Shown piece after piece: positions 33,479-42,510 of a stretch of 64,000 nt of DNA. Source of the stretch: Thermoprotei archaeon (GTDB lineage Archaea; Thermoproteota; Thermoprotei; QMSL01; B3-G16); NCBI GenBank assembly GCA_021162845.1, contig JAGGXX010000061.1, forward strand, positions 26,201 through 90,200. The letters run 5' to 3'. The position numbers and the translations under genes were made by a program. Under the pieces are notes generated by a model that had not been told where the DNA came from, ran no database searches, and saw only the letters and a program-made list of their open reading frames with translations. Numbering within the stretch: position 1 is the stretch's first letter; each line of letters begins with the position of its first letter.

Positions 33479-34747
33479 ATGTGCGGTTCTACTATCAGAA
33501 CCTATGAGCCAGGGGATGAGGAAGGTATAGCTTCTCTCCTTAGGACATGCTTCGATACGTTTAGAAACTATGGGTTGGATGGCGAGCGATGGCTTGAATA
33601 CTTGAGGATCAACCCAGGGATGAAGCCCGAAGGAGCATACATATTGGAGGAGGAGGGTAGGATAGTCTCTCATGTGCAGGTCGTCGAGAAAGACCTGCGT
33701 ACCCCATTAGGCGTGGTTAAGGTTGCCGGAATAGCCAACGTGTCAACGCATCCGGATTTCAGGGGAAGGGGGTATGCGAGCACCTTGCTTAGAAGAGCGC
33801 TCAAGGACTATAAGGATAAGGGCTTTCCATTAAGCGGGCTCTTTACTGGCTTCGCTAGTGGTCCTCAGAGGATCTATAGGCGTCTGGGATTCACGGACGT
33901 CACACTCGATAGGTATCATCTCGCGCCTATGATGGATGCTGAGAAATTCGCTAGCTCAGTGAAATACATAAGCGTCTCGGAGTTCGTCGATCAAAACTTG
34001 AAGGCCATTGCATCTATTTATAAGGATGTAGGTGCCATGTTCAGCGGATGGCCTCCTAGGTCAGAGGTCGAGTGGCAGGAGAAGTTCGTAAAGCGACTCG
34101 CATATCACAGCTTCTTCTGCATCCCTAGATCAGAAGGGGACTTCATGGTAGCTAAGGAGGGGGATGATGTAGTGGGTTACGTGGTCGGAATGCGTCTCCC
34201 ACAGGAAAGGGAGACCTATAACGTACTTGAGATCGTCTGCGATAGATGTAGAGTAGATGTGCTGCAGGCTCTTTATAATTGGATCGTGAATAGGGCCAAG
34301 GATATAGGATGTAAGGCGATAAGGTCTATCTTACCCCCTCATGCTAATTACGAGAGGGTCTTTAAGGGCTTCGCTTCAATAGTTGGAAGAGGCGTCTTCA
34401 TGATAGCTCTCCTGAACCTAAAAGACCTTTTGGGGTCTACGGTGGGGAAACGTCAACTAGCCGAATATGCTCCCTCACTGAGGATGAAGTTAACTGTAGG
34501 GGAGCAGGAGATAAAGCTTAACATAAAGGGAAACGAGGTCGAGGTCGATGAGAATATCCCGCCCGATGCAGAGGTTCAAATGCCGCCTGAGACTTTCAAC
34601 AAGCTACTCTTTGGGATCATAGATGTCAAGGAGGCCCTACTCGATTCAGCGGTAAAGTCACTTTGCTCTCTCAATACCATAAGATCAGCCCTCAATGTCC
34701 TCTTCCCGACAACTCCCCCTCACATATGGCCTGCGGATCATTGGTGA
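33479..34747 (+). CDS. Eis-like GNAT acetyltransferase with SCP2-type C-terminal domain (copy 2)
   Basis: A 422-aa paralogue of the protein at 28950-30071. The first GNAT domain has GIANVSTHPDFRGRGYASTL near residue 85, whose loop RGRGYAS is the canonical acetyl-CoA site. The second GNAT-like domain spans about 170-310, and the SCP2-like domain covers about 335-422, ending PPHIWPADHW. It is 49 aa longer than copy 1 and has the more canonical RxxGxG/A loop, so it is the better candidate for an active enzyme. Substrate unknown. Expression is probably leaderless. Confidence 0.87.
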   Translation: MCGSTIRTYEPGDEEGIASLLRTCFDTFRNYGLDGERWLEYLRINPGMKPEGAYILEEEGRIVSHVQVVEKDLRTPLGVVKVAGIANVSTHPDFRGRGYASTLLRRALKDYKDKGFPLSGLFTGFASGPQRIYRRLGFTDVTLDRYHLAPMMDAEKFASSVKYISVSEFVDQNLKAIASIYKDVGAMFSGWPPRSEVEWQEKFVKRLAYHSFFCIPRSEGDFMVAKEGDDVVGYVVGMRLPQERETYNVLEIVCDRCRVDVLQALYNWIVNRAKDIGCKAIRSILPPHANYERVFKGFASIVGRGVFMIALLNLKDLLGSTVGKRQLAEYAPSLRMKLTVGEQEIKLNIKGNEVEVDENIPPDAEVQMPPETFNKLLFGIIDVKEALLDSAVKSLCSLNTIRSALNVLFPTTPPHIWPADHW

Positions 34748-34787
34748 ACTCCCTCAAGAAGCCTACCCCCTATTTTTAGTGAATTCT

Positions 34788-34795
34788 CTTATAAG
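34788..34795 (+). promoter_or_regulatory. TATA box of the XPB-Bax1 operon
   Basis: CTTATAAG, about 27 bases upstream of the TTG at 34817, predicts a leaderless or near-leaderless transcript. Confidence 0.55.
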
Positions 34796-34816
34796 GGAGA
34801 GACTAGAACTCTTTCA

Positions 34817-36442
34817 TTGAAGAACATGAAGCTAATAGCCGTCAAGTGGCCTACTGCATCGGAAGTGAGGAAGCTCTCGCGAATAGCGGATCCGATCGGC
34901 TTTAAGCCCGGCGTAGGCCAGCTCTTTAAGGTTAACTTACTGAAATGTGCTGAACAGGAGATAAGTTATGTTGAGGACGTGCTACAGGGATACGGCCTTC
35001 GTTTAAGCCAAGAGGAAAGGAAACTGATACAATCGCTTAAGGGCTATGATGTTTTTATAACCTTAGTGGGATCTGACCTACTCATAGAGGCGAGAGATGA
35101 AAAGGTGCTCGAGCCGCTCGTAAAGAAGGGAGTTCTCAAGAGGGAGTCACGATACGGGACATTACGCGCGCTACCATCTGACCTATGGAGACTCTTAGGC
35201 GTGTTCAGGGATTTAGGCCTGCACGTCAAGCTCGGCTTTAAGCTTAAGCTCAATTTAGATCTACCAGTAAAGCCCTCGTTCAAGCTTAGGACCTACCAGC
35301 TTGAAGCTTATAGGAAGTGGAAAGAAAGCGGATGTAAAGGTGTCGTAGTACTCCCCGTGGCCACAGGGAAGACTTTCATAGGGCTTAAGGCCATAGAAGA
35401 CTTAAGGGTTAAGACCCTGATACTCGTACCGACCATAGACCTCCTAAAACAGTGGGCGAGATCGATAGCCGGTAACCTAGGCGTACCCATGGCATGCATA
35501 GGCCTATTTGGAGGTGGTAAGAGGGAGTTAAAGGACATTACCGTGATGACGTATGACTCAGCTAGGCTAAACGCTGAGCGGATATCCTCGGCCTTTGGCT
35601 TGATAATAGCCGACGAATGTCACCACGCGGTGAGCCCTGGCTATAGACTTATATTTAAGCTGAGCATCGCGCCCTATCGCTTAGGACTTACGGCGACGCC
35701 GTTTAGGAGCGATGCCCTTCATAAGCTCTATCCGCATGTAATCGGCGATATCGTATATGAAGCCCATGCCCAGGAACTGCAAGCGAAGGGTTATCTAGCT
35801 AGGCACAGGGAGATCAAGCTTTACGTTAAGCTAGATCTTAAGGAGTACGCCGAGTATAAGAAGCTCATGAAGGTCTATCTGAATTATTGCAAGAGAAAGG
35901 TACCCAACATATATGACCCCCGTGAACGCTTCAAGGCGGTGCTTAAATTGGCCGCTCGTGATCCTGGTGCTAGGGAGGCGCTCAGGGCTAGGCATAAGGC
36001 GAGGCAAATAGCCCTCAGCACGGAGCGAAAGCTCGCGCTCGTAGAAGAATTGCTTAAGAAGTACGCTGACGAGAAGGTCATAATTTTCTCCAGGTATACC
36101 GACGTCATACGTGAGCTCTCGAGGAGGTTCTTCATACCGAAGATACTCCATGATACGCCGAAAGCTGAAAGGGAGGAATTGCTCAAGTTATTTAAGAAGG
36201 GGGATATCACTAAGCTGGCAACGGCTATGGCCCTCGATGAAGGCGTGGACGTGCCAGATGCCAGCGTAGCTATAGTGATAAGCGGTACGGGGAGCAATCG
36301 CGAGTACATACAGAGGCTAGGCAGGATATTGAGGCCTAAGGCAAAGGAAGCCGTGTTAGTGGAGATAGTGACCAAAGGTACCATAGACTATCAGCTTGCC
36401 CGTAGGAGGAGGCGGAGAGAGATATTCGAGGAGAGAGCATGA
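34817..36442 (+). CDS. xpb: XPB/Rad25 DNA helicase
   Basis: A 541-aa superfamily 2 helicase of the archaeal XPB type. A damage-recognition-like N-terminal domain (about 1-150) precedes helicase domain 1 with PVATGKT (Walker A, Lys185) and ADECHH (motif II, about 265-270), and GLTATPFR (motif III). Domain 2 has IIFSRYTDVIREL, motif V around TAMALDEGVDVPDA and motif VI YIQRLGRILRPK. The start is TTG 34817 or ATG 34826, in the same frame. Its stop overlaps the bax1 ATG (ATGA), an arrangement seen in many archaea. XPB and Bax1 act together in bubble-structured DNA processing, as in nucleotide excision repair. Confidence 0.94.
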   Translation: MKNMKLIAVKWPTASEVRKLSRIADPIGFKPGVGQLFKVNLLKCAEQEISYVEDVLQGYGLRLSQEERKLIQSLKGYDVFITLVGSDLLIEARDEKVLEPLVKKGVLKRESRYGTLRALPSDLWRLLGVFRDLGLHVKLGFKLKLNLDLPVKPSFKLRTYQLEAYRKWKESGCKGVVVLPVATGKTFIGLKAIEDLRVKTLILVPTIDLLKQWARSIAGNLGVPMACIGLFGGGKRELKDITVMTYDSARLNAERISSAFGLIIADECHHAVSPGYRLIFKLSIAPYRLGLTATPFRSDALHKLYPHVIGDIVYEAHAQELQAKGYLARHREIKLYVKLDLKEYAEYKKLMKVYLNYCKRKVPNIYDPRERFKAVLKLAARDPGAREALRARHKARQIALSTERKLALVEELLKKYADEKVIIFSRYTDVIRELSRRFFIPKILHDTPKAEREELLKLFKKGDITKLATAMALDEGVDVPDASVAIVISGTGSNREYIQRLGRILRPKAKEAVLVEIVTKGTIDYQLARRRRRREIFEERA

Positions 36443-37668
36443 GCTTCGGCAGGAGGAACCTGAGGCTCAGATTCGTAAGAGGTTATGCGATACCCCTCTA
36501 CCTTTCAAGGGAGCACATCCCGCTCCTACGTGAGGTCATCCAGGTATACGAGGATAAGGTAGGGGAACCCCTCTATAAGCTCGATCAAGACCTCATTAGA
36601 TACATAATCGGTGATGATAGGCTAGCCAAGGGATTAGTACACGCTATGAGGTACTTCTATGGGCCCGAGGAGTTGGGCGAACTCAAATTATCGAGTAGGA
36701 AGAGAATCCAAGTCTTCCGCTTAGTCAATAAGCTTTACAAGGGCTTCGTGCCGAGTGACGAAAGGGATTCCTTCATAGAAAAGCTTCGGGATTTAGGCCT
36801 AAAGAGTCCAGAAGAGCTATGGGCCGATGAGATCGAGGAGAGACGGCTGTGTAAGATCAGGAGCTGTGATCCACTTGACTTACTCAAGGTGTATAACTAC
36901 GAGGTCATCGATACCATATTCACCAACTCCAGTAAGGCCGAAGTTATCTACGAGAAAGGGCCCTATAGCCTAGGCTTAGTCACTAAGGAGCTTCTCTCCA
37001 GGGCGAAACGTTTCGGGCTGATATACGACGTAAGGCTTGAACGTTCTCACCTCAAGGTGATCCTAGAGGGTCCCTTAAGGCTCTTTGGGAGGCCTACTAA
37101 ATACGGAAATAGGATATGTCACGCGATCTGTAAGGCCATACCCCTCCTCTATAAGTGCAAGAGATGGAGCGTTTACGCGTTTATGAGCACTGGGAGGAGG
37201 ACCTTAAGGGTACTCGTGCTCTCCCACGATGTCAAACCTGAGTTAAGCATGCCCTCAAAGGAGCCCCCACCGATATACGATAGCGCTGTGGAGGAAAGAA
37301 TAGCCCACTCCTTAAGAGCCCTAGGATTTGATATCGAAAGGGAGCCTGAGCCCATCGTACTTGGTAATACTGTGCTTATTCCGGACTTCATGATAAGTCG
37401 AGACGGATTTAAGGCTTACGTAGAGGTCGCTGGCTACTGGAGAAAGGAATATGCCATAAAGAAAGCCTATAAGGTAACGCAAGCCCTTAAGTTGGGGATC
37501 CCGCTCATCGTATTAGCCGAGGAGAAGCTAAAGGGTTACCTGCCTAAGGATTCACGGATAATATACTACTCGATGAGAGGTGCTAGGCCTCTGGTTCCTT
37601 ATGGGAAGCTGGTCATGGAATTCCGCAAAATGGCGAGTAAAGGTAAGAACTTCGTGAGTCCTCTTTAA
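36439..37668 (+). CDS. bax1: Bax1 nuclease, partner of XPB
   Basis: A 409-aa protein of the Bax1 (DUF790) family. Its nuclease domain near the C-terminus shows LIPDFMISRDGFKAYVEVAG, with Asp, then ExxG in place of the usual ExK, and a Lys-Lys pair shortly after, the PD-(D/E)xK-like arrangement of Bax1. The N-terminal half carries LRLRFVRGYAIPLYL and PEELWADEIEERRL. Bax1 incises 3' of DNA bubbles and modulates XPB helicase activity. ATG overlaps the xpb stop by 4 bp. The stop overlaps the convergent HAD phosphatase by 4 bp. Confidence 0.92.
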   Translation: MSFGRRNLRLRFVRGYAIPLYLSREHIPLLREVIQVYEDKVGEPLYKLDQDLIRYIIGDDRLAKGLVHAMRYFYGPEELGELKLSSRKRIQVFRLVNKLYKGFVPSDERDSFIEKLRDLGLKSPEELWADEIEERRLCKIRSCDPLDLLKVYNYEVIDTIFTNSSKAEVIYEKGPYSLGLVTKELLSRAKRFGLIYDVRLERSHLKVILEGPLRLFGRPTKYGNRICHAICKAIPLLYKCKRWSVYAFMSTGRRTLRVLVLSHDVKPELSMPSKEPPPIYDSAVEERIAHSLRALGFDIEREPEPIVLGNTVLIPDFMISRDGFKAYVEVAGYWRKEYAIKKAYKVTQALKLGIPLIVLAEEKLKGYLPKDSRIIYYSMRGARPLVPYGKLVMEFRKMASKGKNFVSPL

Positions 37669-38150
37669 CGAAATAGCCGGAGTAAATCCTCGTGATCCTT
37701 AATATCCCTCCACATTCTCAGAAACCTCACGGGTCCTATTTCCTCTAGGATCTTCGGTAAATGTATGTCTCTGTCGTCCACATAGACCACTTCGTGTGGT
37801 TTAACTTCAATACCGTCTTCCCTAAGCCTCCTTAGAAGCCTACGTATCATCTTGGCCTTATCCGGGTGGGGCTCCACTTGAGGATATGTGAATAGCCCTC
37901 TTAGCTTGAATAGGTCAAGTAGCTGAAAGACAGGTTCGGGCTTATTCCAACTAGCTATAGAAAGGATATAGCCGCTATCCTTAAGGGTCCTGAGGACTTC
38001 CCTTACTCCCTTGTATAGCCTCACCACCTCACCTTCAGAGTCTACTGCCTCGTCCTCATTGAGGAGCCTGAAGGGTAATTTTAGTGATGAGACATCGGGG
38101 TGATCCCATAAGGTCAAGTCGCAGTCAAAGACTATCAACTTATACCTCAT
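37665..38150 (-). CDS. HAD phosphatase, MDP-1 type
   Basis: A 161-aa capless HAD hydrolase. Motif I is FDCDLTLWDHPDVSSL (residues 8-23), with nucleophile Asp9 and general acid Asp11. Motif II Ser lies in ILSIASWNKPEPV and the lysine motif in HPDKAKMIRRLL. Motif IV is VVYVDDRDIHLPKI with paired Asp. This arrangement, with no cap domain and W-D-H after motif I, is typical of magnesium-dependent phosphatase-1, which acts on protein tyrosine or fructosamine phosphates. It overlaps Bax1 tail to tail. Confidence 0.87.
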   Translation of the reverse strand: MRYKLIVFDCDLTLWDHPDVSSLKLPFRLLNEDEAVDSEGEVVRLYKGVREVLRTLKDSGYILSIASWNKPEPVFQLLDLFKLRGLFTYPQVEPHPDKAKMIRRLLRRLREDGIEVKPHEVVYVDDRDIHLPKILEEIGPVRFLRMWRDIKDHEDLLRLFR

Positions 38151-38279
38151 CGTAGATCCCAGGTTCTGATCTTATCGATTAAGAGCTTAAATAGTTCTTC
38201 CTCCTTTCAACCTTACAGGAGGCCGCATCATGCCTAATTCACATCTGCTGGCATCCCTTAAACTGGGAGGTAACATGCC

Positions 38280-38624
38280 TTGAACGCAATAGATGAGCTC
38301 CAGCTTGCTGGTCGTCTCTTGACGAGGGCTGAGGAGGAACTCGATGAAGGAAATGAGCTTAATGTCAAATCCCTAAGCCGGAACATTATAGGACACGCGG
38401 CATCAGCTGTAATCGTCTCATATCTTGGCGAGGACGCAGAGCTCTTTGAAGGGCTAATTCAAGTCATGGAACATGTGTCCCAGAGATTATGGATAGAGGT
38501 ACTCCGCCTTCTCGAGATACTAAGGCAGGTTGACGAAGAAGATACGTTTACGCTAATAAATATGGCCAGGGAGGCCATAGAGATAGCTTCTAGTCTAGTG
38601 CTGATGACCTTAGGAGAAGGTTAA
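38280..38624 (+). CDS. Small all-helical protein, possibly HEPN-like
   Basis: A 114-aa predicted four-helix protein starting at TTG. It contains R34-N-I-I-G-H39, the RxxxxH spacing with N after R seen in HEPN ribonucleases. However, the motif lies earlier in the chain than usual and there is no MNT nucleotidyltransferase next door. It could instead be a helical scaffold. It is acidic and soluble. I do not recognise a closer family. Confidence 0.6.
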   Translation: MNAIDELQLAGRLLTRAEEELDEGNELNVKSLSRNIIGHAASAVIVSYLGEDAELFEGLIQVMEHVSQRLWIEVLRLLEILRQVDEEDTFTLINMAREAIEIASSLVLMTLGEG

Positions 38625-38649
38625 TTCTCCTGAAGTTCAGATCATATCA

Positions 38650-40419
38650 TTACCTCCTACCATACTTCCTATATGCTACCACTAAAAGTGCGATCATCGC
38701 AATCGCTGCCACCCCTCCAAGTAGTGTGTAAGAGGTGCTCTGCTTCACCTCAACTCTTATCATGTACTCGGGACTTATGTAATCGCTCGATATTATCCTA
38801 AATGAAATATAATAATCGCCTGCAGCTACATCGCCCGGTATAGATATTTTCATGTAGAACGCTCCCTCCTCCCCAGGCGAGAGGGAAATCGTTTCAGGTA
38901 ATACCGTGACGTTGAAATCAGAAGGCATATCAGTAACCACTAACCTGAGATCCATTAGCGTAATCGTGCCATTATTCCTCACCTCACAGGTGAATTCGGT
39001 ATCCTCACCCAGATAACCACTGACGAGGAAGTTCTCGGTCAAAATCTCCAAGTTCTTCTCTCCAACTATCGTCAGGGAAAGAGGGAGCATTATAGTTTTA
39101 TCTAGGTATGTAGCCGTTAGGTTGAACCCGATCTCACTTAGGCTTATGACCGTAGGTACATTGACCCTTATCGTGATAACCCTCTCACTGCCCTCCTTTA
39201 CGAATAGGCTACTTATCTTGTTACCCGATTCATCCTCAATGGCATACATAAACGTGGATGGTAGTCCTTCAACGTTTAGATTAACGACTGTATCCGCGGT
39301 TCCCTCATTCCTAATCTTGATCCTAAAGCGCGCTTTAGAACCCGTATATACATTTATGTGCGGGGTATCGGCGTAGAGCGTTATGTAGGGCTCCCTCTTG
39401 CTTACCTCCACGACTAACGTGACTGCGTCCAATACGTTGCCTTTTTCATCGAGAGCCCTTATGACAAGTCTTTGTTCGCCTTCCCTCGCGCTATCTGGTA
39501 TCTCTATCATTAGCTTTAAGGAATATTGGGCACCAGGGGGCAGATTAAGGGATCTTACATCAATGCCTTGGTAAAGCAATTTAACGTCCCAGGACTCAGG
39601 AGCCTCGACCCCTAGCAGCACCTGCAAGTACTCGTCTAAGGGATTCGTTACGCTTATCCCATCTAGCGATAGGGCCTCACCCGCTAAAACCCTAATGGAG
39701 CTGACAGTACTCCTCAAAATATGCTCCGTTAAGGGTTTGACCTCTACAATAACTGGCGTCTCAACCACAACGCTCCCATTCACTATTACCGTCAGGTTAT
39801 ATAATCCTCTTACGTAATGTGGTACTGATAACGTGAGCGAGAGGCTGACGCTATTGCCGGGATCTAGGGCCACTTCCTTAACGCTGATCTGATTAAGCGT
39901 AAAGTCAGCATTCCACATATCAATCCCAAGCACTTTGAGCGTACATATTTCGACGTTCTTTCCACGATTCATCAGGGTCATGGGAATTATCACTTTCGAA
40001 CCTGCGGTCGCCCTTATGTAGCGCATATTCAGCCTCACTACAAGGGCACGCCCAAGCTTAACTCGTATGAACTTGGACTCGCCCCAGCTCACGGTAAAGG
40101 GGATCGTCTTTAACTCGTAACCAGACCTGAACACCTCCAGCGTATATGACCCAGCATCCACCTGTACGTAGAACGTTCCGTCATCCCCTGTATTGCCTTC
40201 GACTACTATTTCCCCACCGCTGGAGTATATGGTGATGTTTGCACTAGAGATGCCCTTACCCGTCTCCTCATCTAAAACGGTTACCAACAGGGAAGCTTTA
40301 GTCCTAATGATAGTGCCCTCCTCTTCGCCGCCAAGAGCGTCATGACATGAAGATATAATTAAAATCACGAGTAGAAAGCCCATGAAAAGGTGATACTTCA
40401 AGGACTTCACGTCAAGCAC
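38650..40419 (-). CDS. Secreted NEW3/CARDB-type surface protein with a C-terminal anchor
   Basis: A 589-aa protein with an N-terminal signal (about 8-28), a carboxypeptidase regulatory-like domain (about 40-110; ETGKGISSANITIYSS), then about four Ig-like repeats of the NEW3/CARDB type with the pattern LNxGKNVEICTL, RNEGTADTVVNL and RNNGTITLMDL. A transmembrane helix near 562-582 precedes a short basic tail. Such proteins commonly sit beside ABC-2-type exporters in archaea, and this one diverges from such an exporter. Its function there is unproven, and adhesion is another option. Confidence 0.78.
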   Translation of the reverse strand: MLDVKSLKYHLFMGFLLVILIISSCHDALGGEEEGTIIRTKASLLVTVLDEETGKGISSANITIYSSGGEIVVEGNTGDDGTFYVQVDAGSYTLEVFRSGYELKTIPFTVSWGESKFIRVKLGRALVVRLNMRYIRATAGSKVIIPMTLMNRGKNVEICTLKVLGIDMWNADFTLNQISVKEVALDPGNSVSLSLTLSVPHYVRGLYNLTVIVNGSVVVETPVIVEVKPLTEHILRSTVSSIRVLAGEALSLDGISVTNPLDEYLQVLLGVEAPESWDVKLLYQGIDVRSLNLPPGAQYSLKLMIEIPDSAREGEQRLVIRALDEKGNVLDAVTLVVEVSKREPYITLYADTPHINVYTGSKARFRIKIRNEGTADTVVNLNVEGLPSTFMYAIEDESGNKISSLFVKEGSERVITIRVNVPTVISLSEIGFNLTATYLDKTIMLPLSLTIVGEKNLEILTENFLVSGYLGEDTEFTCEVRNNGTITLMDLRLVVTDMPSDFNVTVLPETISLSPGEEGAFYMKISIPGDVAAGDYYISFRIISSDYISPEYMIRVEVKQSTSYTLLGGVAAIAMIALLVVAYRKYGRR

Positions 40420-40550
40420 CTCTACCAGATAGGAGCATGAGGATTTTTTAAGGGATTCTGTTCCTCTGAGAGGAACCTATTTCCAAATAATAAATGTTTA
40501 TAAATGTTACCTCTAACCATTTAGGCAGACCATAGCCTGTGGGATTAGGG

Positions 40551-41516
40551 ATGCCCGACCTTGTCATAGAAACTTATGAGCTAACTAAGGTATTTCAGGG
40601 CATCGGGCAGAGGATCGTGGCCGTTAATGAGGTGAGTATAAAGGTACCTAGCGGTGTGGTCTTCGGTTTATTGGGGCCTAATGGTGCTGGGAAGAGCACG
40701 TTGCTCTCTATGTTGATAGGGCTTACGCTTCCGACTAAAGGTGGTGGCAAGGTCCTCGGATATGATATAGTGAAGGAGAGCTTAGAGATACGTAAACGCG
40801 TGGGTATTCTGCCAGAGAGGATAGGCTTTTATGAACATCTGACGCCCGTCCGGAATTTAACCCTCATAGGTAAGCTTAATGGCCTCAGCGGCAAAGAGTT
40901 GGAGGACAGGATAAAGCATGTCCTGAGGATGGTGGGACTAAGTGAGCATATGCATAAGAATGTGGGTGCCTTCTCCAGGGGGATGAGACAACGTTTAGGC
41001 CTAGCATGTGCACTTCTGAAGGATCCAGACCTCCTACTGTTAGATGAGCCGACCGCTGGTATAGATCCAGAGGGGGTGAAAGTCTTTAGAGGCCTAGTAC
41101 GTGACCTCAGCCGAGAGGGAAGGACCATAGTGATCAGCACCCACCTCCTAAGAGAATTGGGTCCTCTATGTACGCATATCGCGATCATGAAGGAAGGCCG
41201 AATTTTAGTGCAGGGGGCAGTTAAGGAGATATTTGAGGACTTCCTGCTAAAGAGAGGCTTCACATATGATATTAGCCTTAGTGAGGTAGCTGATCAGGGA
41301 ATAGTAGAGGAGATAAAAGAGCTGGGCAATGTAGTGGACGTACAGCTTAAGGGGAGAGATCTCATCGTGAGAAGTAAGGTTGATTTAGGAGACGAACTGT
41401 ATGATATGCTCACGAAACGCGGGTATAGGCTGAGGAAGTTCACCATGAGAAAACCCACCTTGGAGGACGTCTTCCTCTATTATTCACGAGGTGAGGGCAC
41501 TAATGAAGTGGGATAA
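40551..41516 (+). CDS. ABC transporter ATP-binding protein
   Basis: About 321 aa with every ABC ATPase motif: Walker A GLLGPNGAGKSTLLSML (near residue 38), signature FSRGMRQRLGLACALL, Walker B LLLLDEPTAGID, and H-loop STHLL. The C-terminal extension (about 230-321) is the DUF4162-like tail of ABC-2 export ATPases such as those for polysaccharides, antibiotics or Cu/NosF-like systems. I prefer the ATG at 40551; a GTG at 40539 is in frame. The permease starts inside its 3' end. Confidence 0.93.
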   Translation: MPDLVIETYELTKVFQGIGQRIVAVNEVSIKVPSGVVFGLLGPNGAGKSTLLSMLIGLTLPTKGGGKVLGYDIVKESLEIRKRVGILPERIGFYEHLTPVRNLTLIGKLNGLSGKELEDRIKHVLRMVGLSEHMHKNVGAFSRGMRQRLGLACALLKDPDLLLLDEPTAGIDPEGVKVFRGLVRDLSREGRTIVISTHLLRELGPLCTHIAIMKEGRILVQGAVKEIFEDFLLKRGFTYDISLSEVADQGIVEEIKELGNVVDVQLKGRDLIVRSKVDLGDELYDMLTKRGYRLRKFTMRKPTLEDVFLYYSRGEGTNEVG

Positions 41517-42438
41517 CATCAAGCTAATCACAAGCTTCACATTTAGTGATAACATAAGGATGAAGAGGACGTTTGCCCTAGTAGTGCTCTTTGTAATCCT
41601 CTTCGTAGCCTCCATGAGGTTAGCCACCTTAACTGTATTGAGGCGAATGCCCGGGTTACCTAAGGCACTCATCAGAATTAGTCCCCAGAGGCTTTTCCTC
41701 AACAACCTACTTAGCAACCTAGCATTATTGCTCCCTTTTATAGGGGTGATGTTCGGCTATGATGCTATATCCGGTGAAAAGGAGCGGGGTACTTTACGCA
41801 TGATACTTACCCAACCGATATATCGTGATGAATTCCTCATAGGGAAGTTCCTAGGCGCCTTAAGTACGATCGCTTTCGTGATTCTAGTATCCCAAGTAAT
41901 CGCTATGGGCGTCTCCATGGCCATATATGGCATAGGCATGAGCATGGACCTACTCTGGAAGCTAATTCTATTCATGCTCTTCTCGATACTCTACTCCATC
42001 TCATGGTACGCGATAGCTCTGCTCATCTCCGTGATTTCGAATAGAACGTCGTATAGTGCGCTGATAAGTATAGCCATAGCCTTATCCATCATCATAATAG
42101 CGCCCATCCTAGTATCCGTCTACGTGACGATGGTAAATCCTCCTCCCATCTTCACGGGTAGCGAGTCACCTAGCACTAGGCAAAACGCCATTAGGAAGTG
42201 GTTGATGGAAACCCAGAGATTACGCTCTAGCCTCATGAGCTTTTCACCAGACTTCCAGTTCCAACGCCTCTTGAGGGGCTTAATCGGGATAAGCAATGAC
42301 CTAAGCTTTCAAGCCTTACTGAGCGAGACGGCTAATGTCCTCTTAGGGAGCACCCTATCGTTAACGTACTTGGTCTTAATGGCTCTCATTCCGTTGATCG
42401 CATCGTTCATGATATTCGTCAAACAGGAGCTGAAGTGA
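41503..42438 (+). CDS. ABC-2 type transporter permease
   Basis: I start this at ATG 41503, 14 bp inside the ATPase gene; a GTG at 41491 is in frame. The 311-aa protein has about six transmembrane segments. A first helix lies at about 25-42 after a cytoplasmic start, then FIGVMFGYDAISGEKERGTLRMIL near residue 90, the ABC-2/NosY-type coupling motif (GEKExGTL). A large extracytoplasmic loop lies near 215-280 between helices five and six. It forms an exporter with the ATPase upstream. Cargo unknown. Confidence 0.9.
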   Translation: MKWDNIKLITSFTFSDNIRMKRTFALVVLFVILFVASMRLATLTVLRRMPGLPKALIRISPQRLFLNNLLSNLALLLPFIGVMFGYDAISGEKERGTLRMILTQPIYRDEFLIGKFLGALSTIAFVILVSQVIAMGVSMAIYGIGMSMDLLWKLILFMLFSILYSISWYAIALLISVISNRTSYSALISIAIALSIIIIAPILVSVYVTMVNPPPIFTGSESPSTRQNAIRKWLMETQRLRSSLMSFSPDFQFQRLLRGLIGISNDLSFQALLSETANVLLGSTLSLTYLVLMALIPLIASFMIFVKQELK

Positions 42439-42510
42439 TATCAGAGAAAGCTTCCAGCTCTCTCCCCGAGGTTAACGCTTAAATCCGTGTTATTAAGCAG
42501 AGTATGCTAG

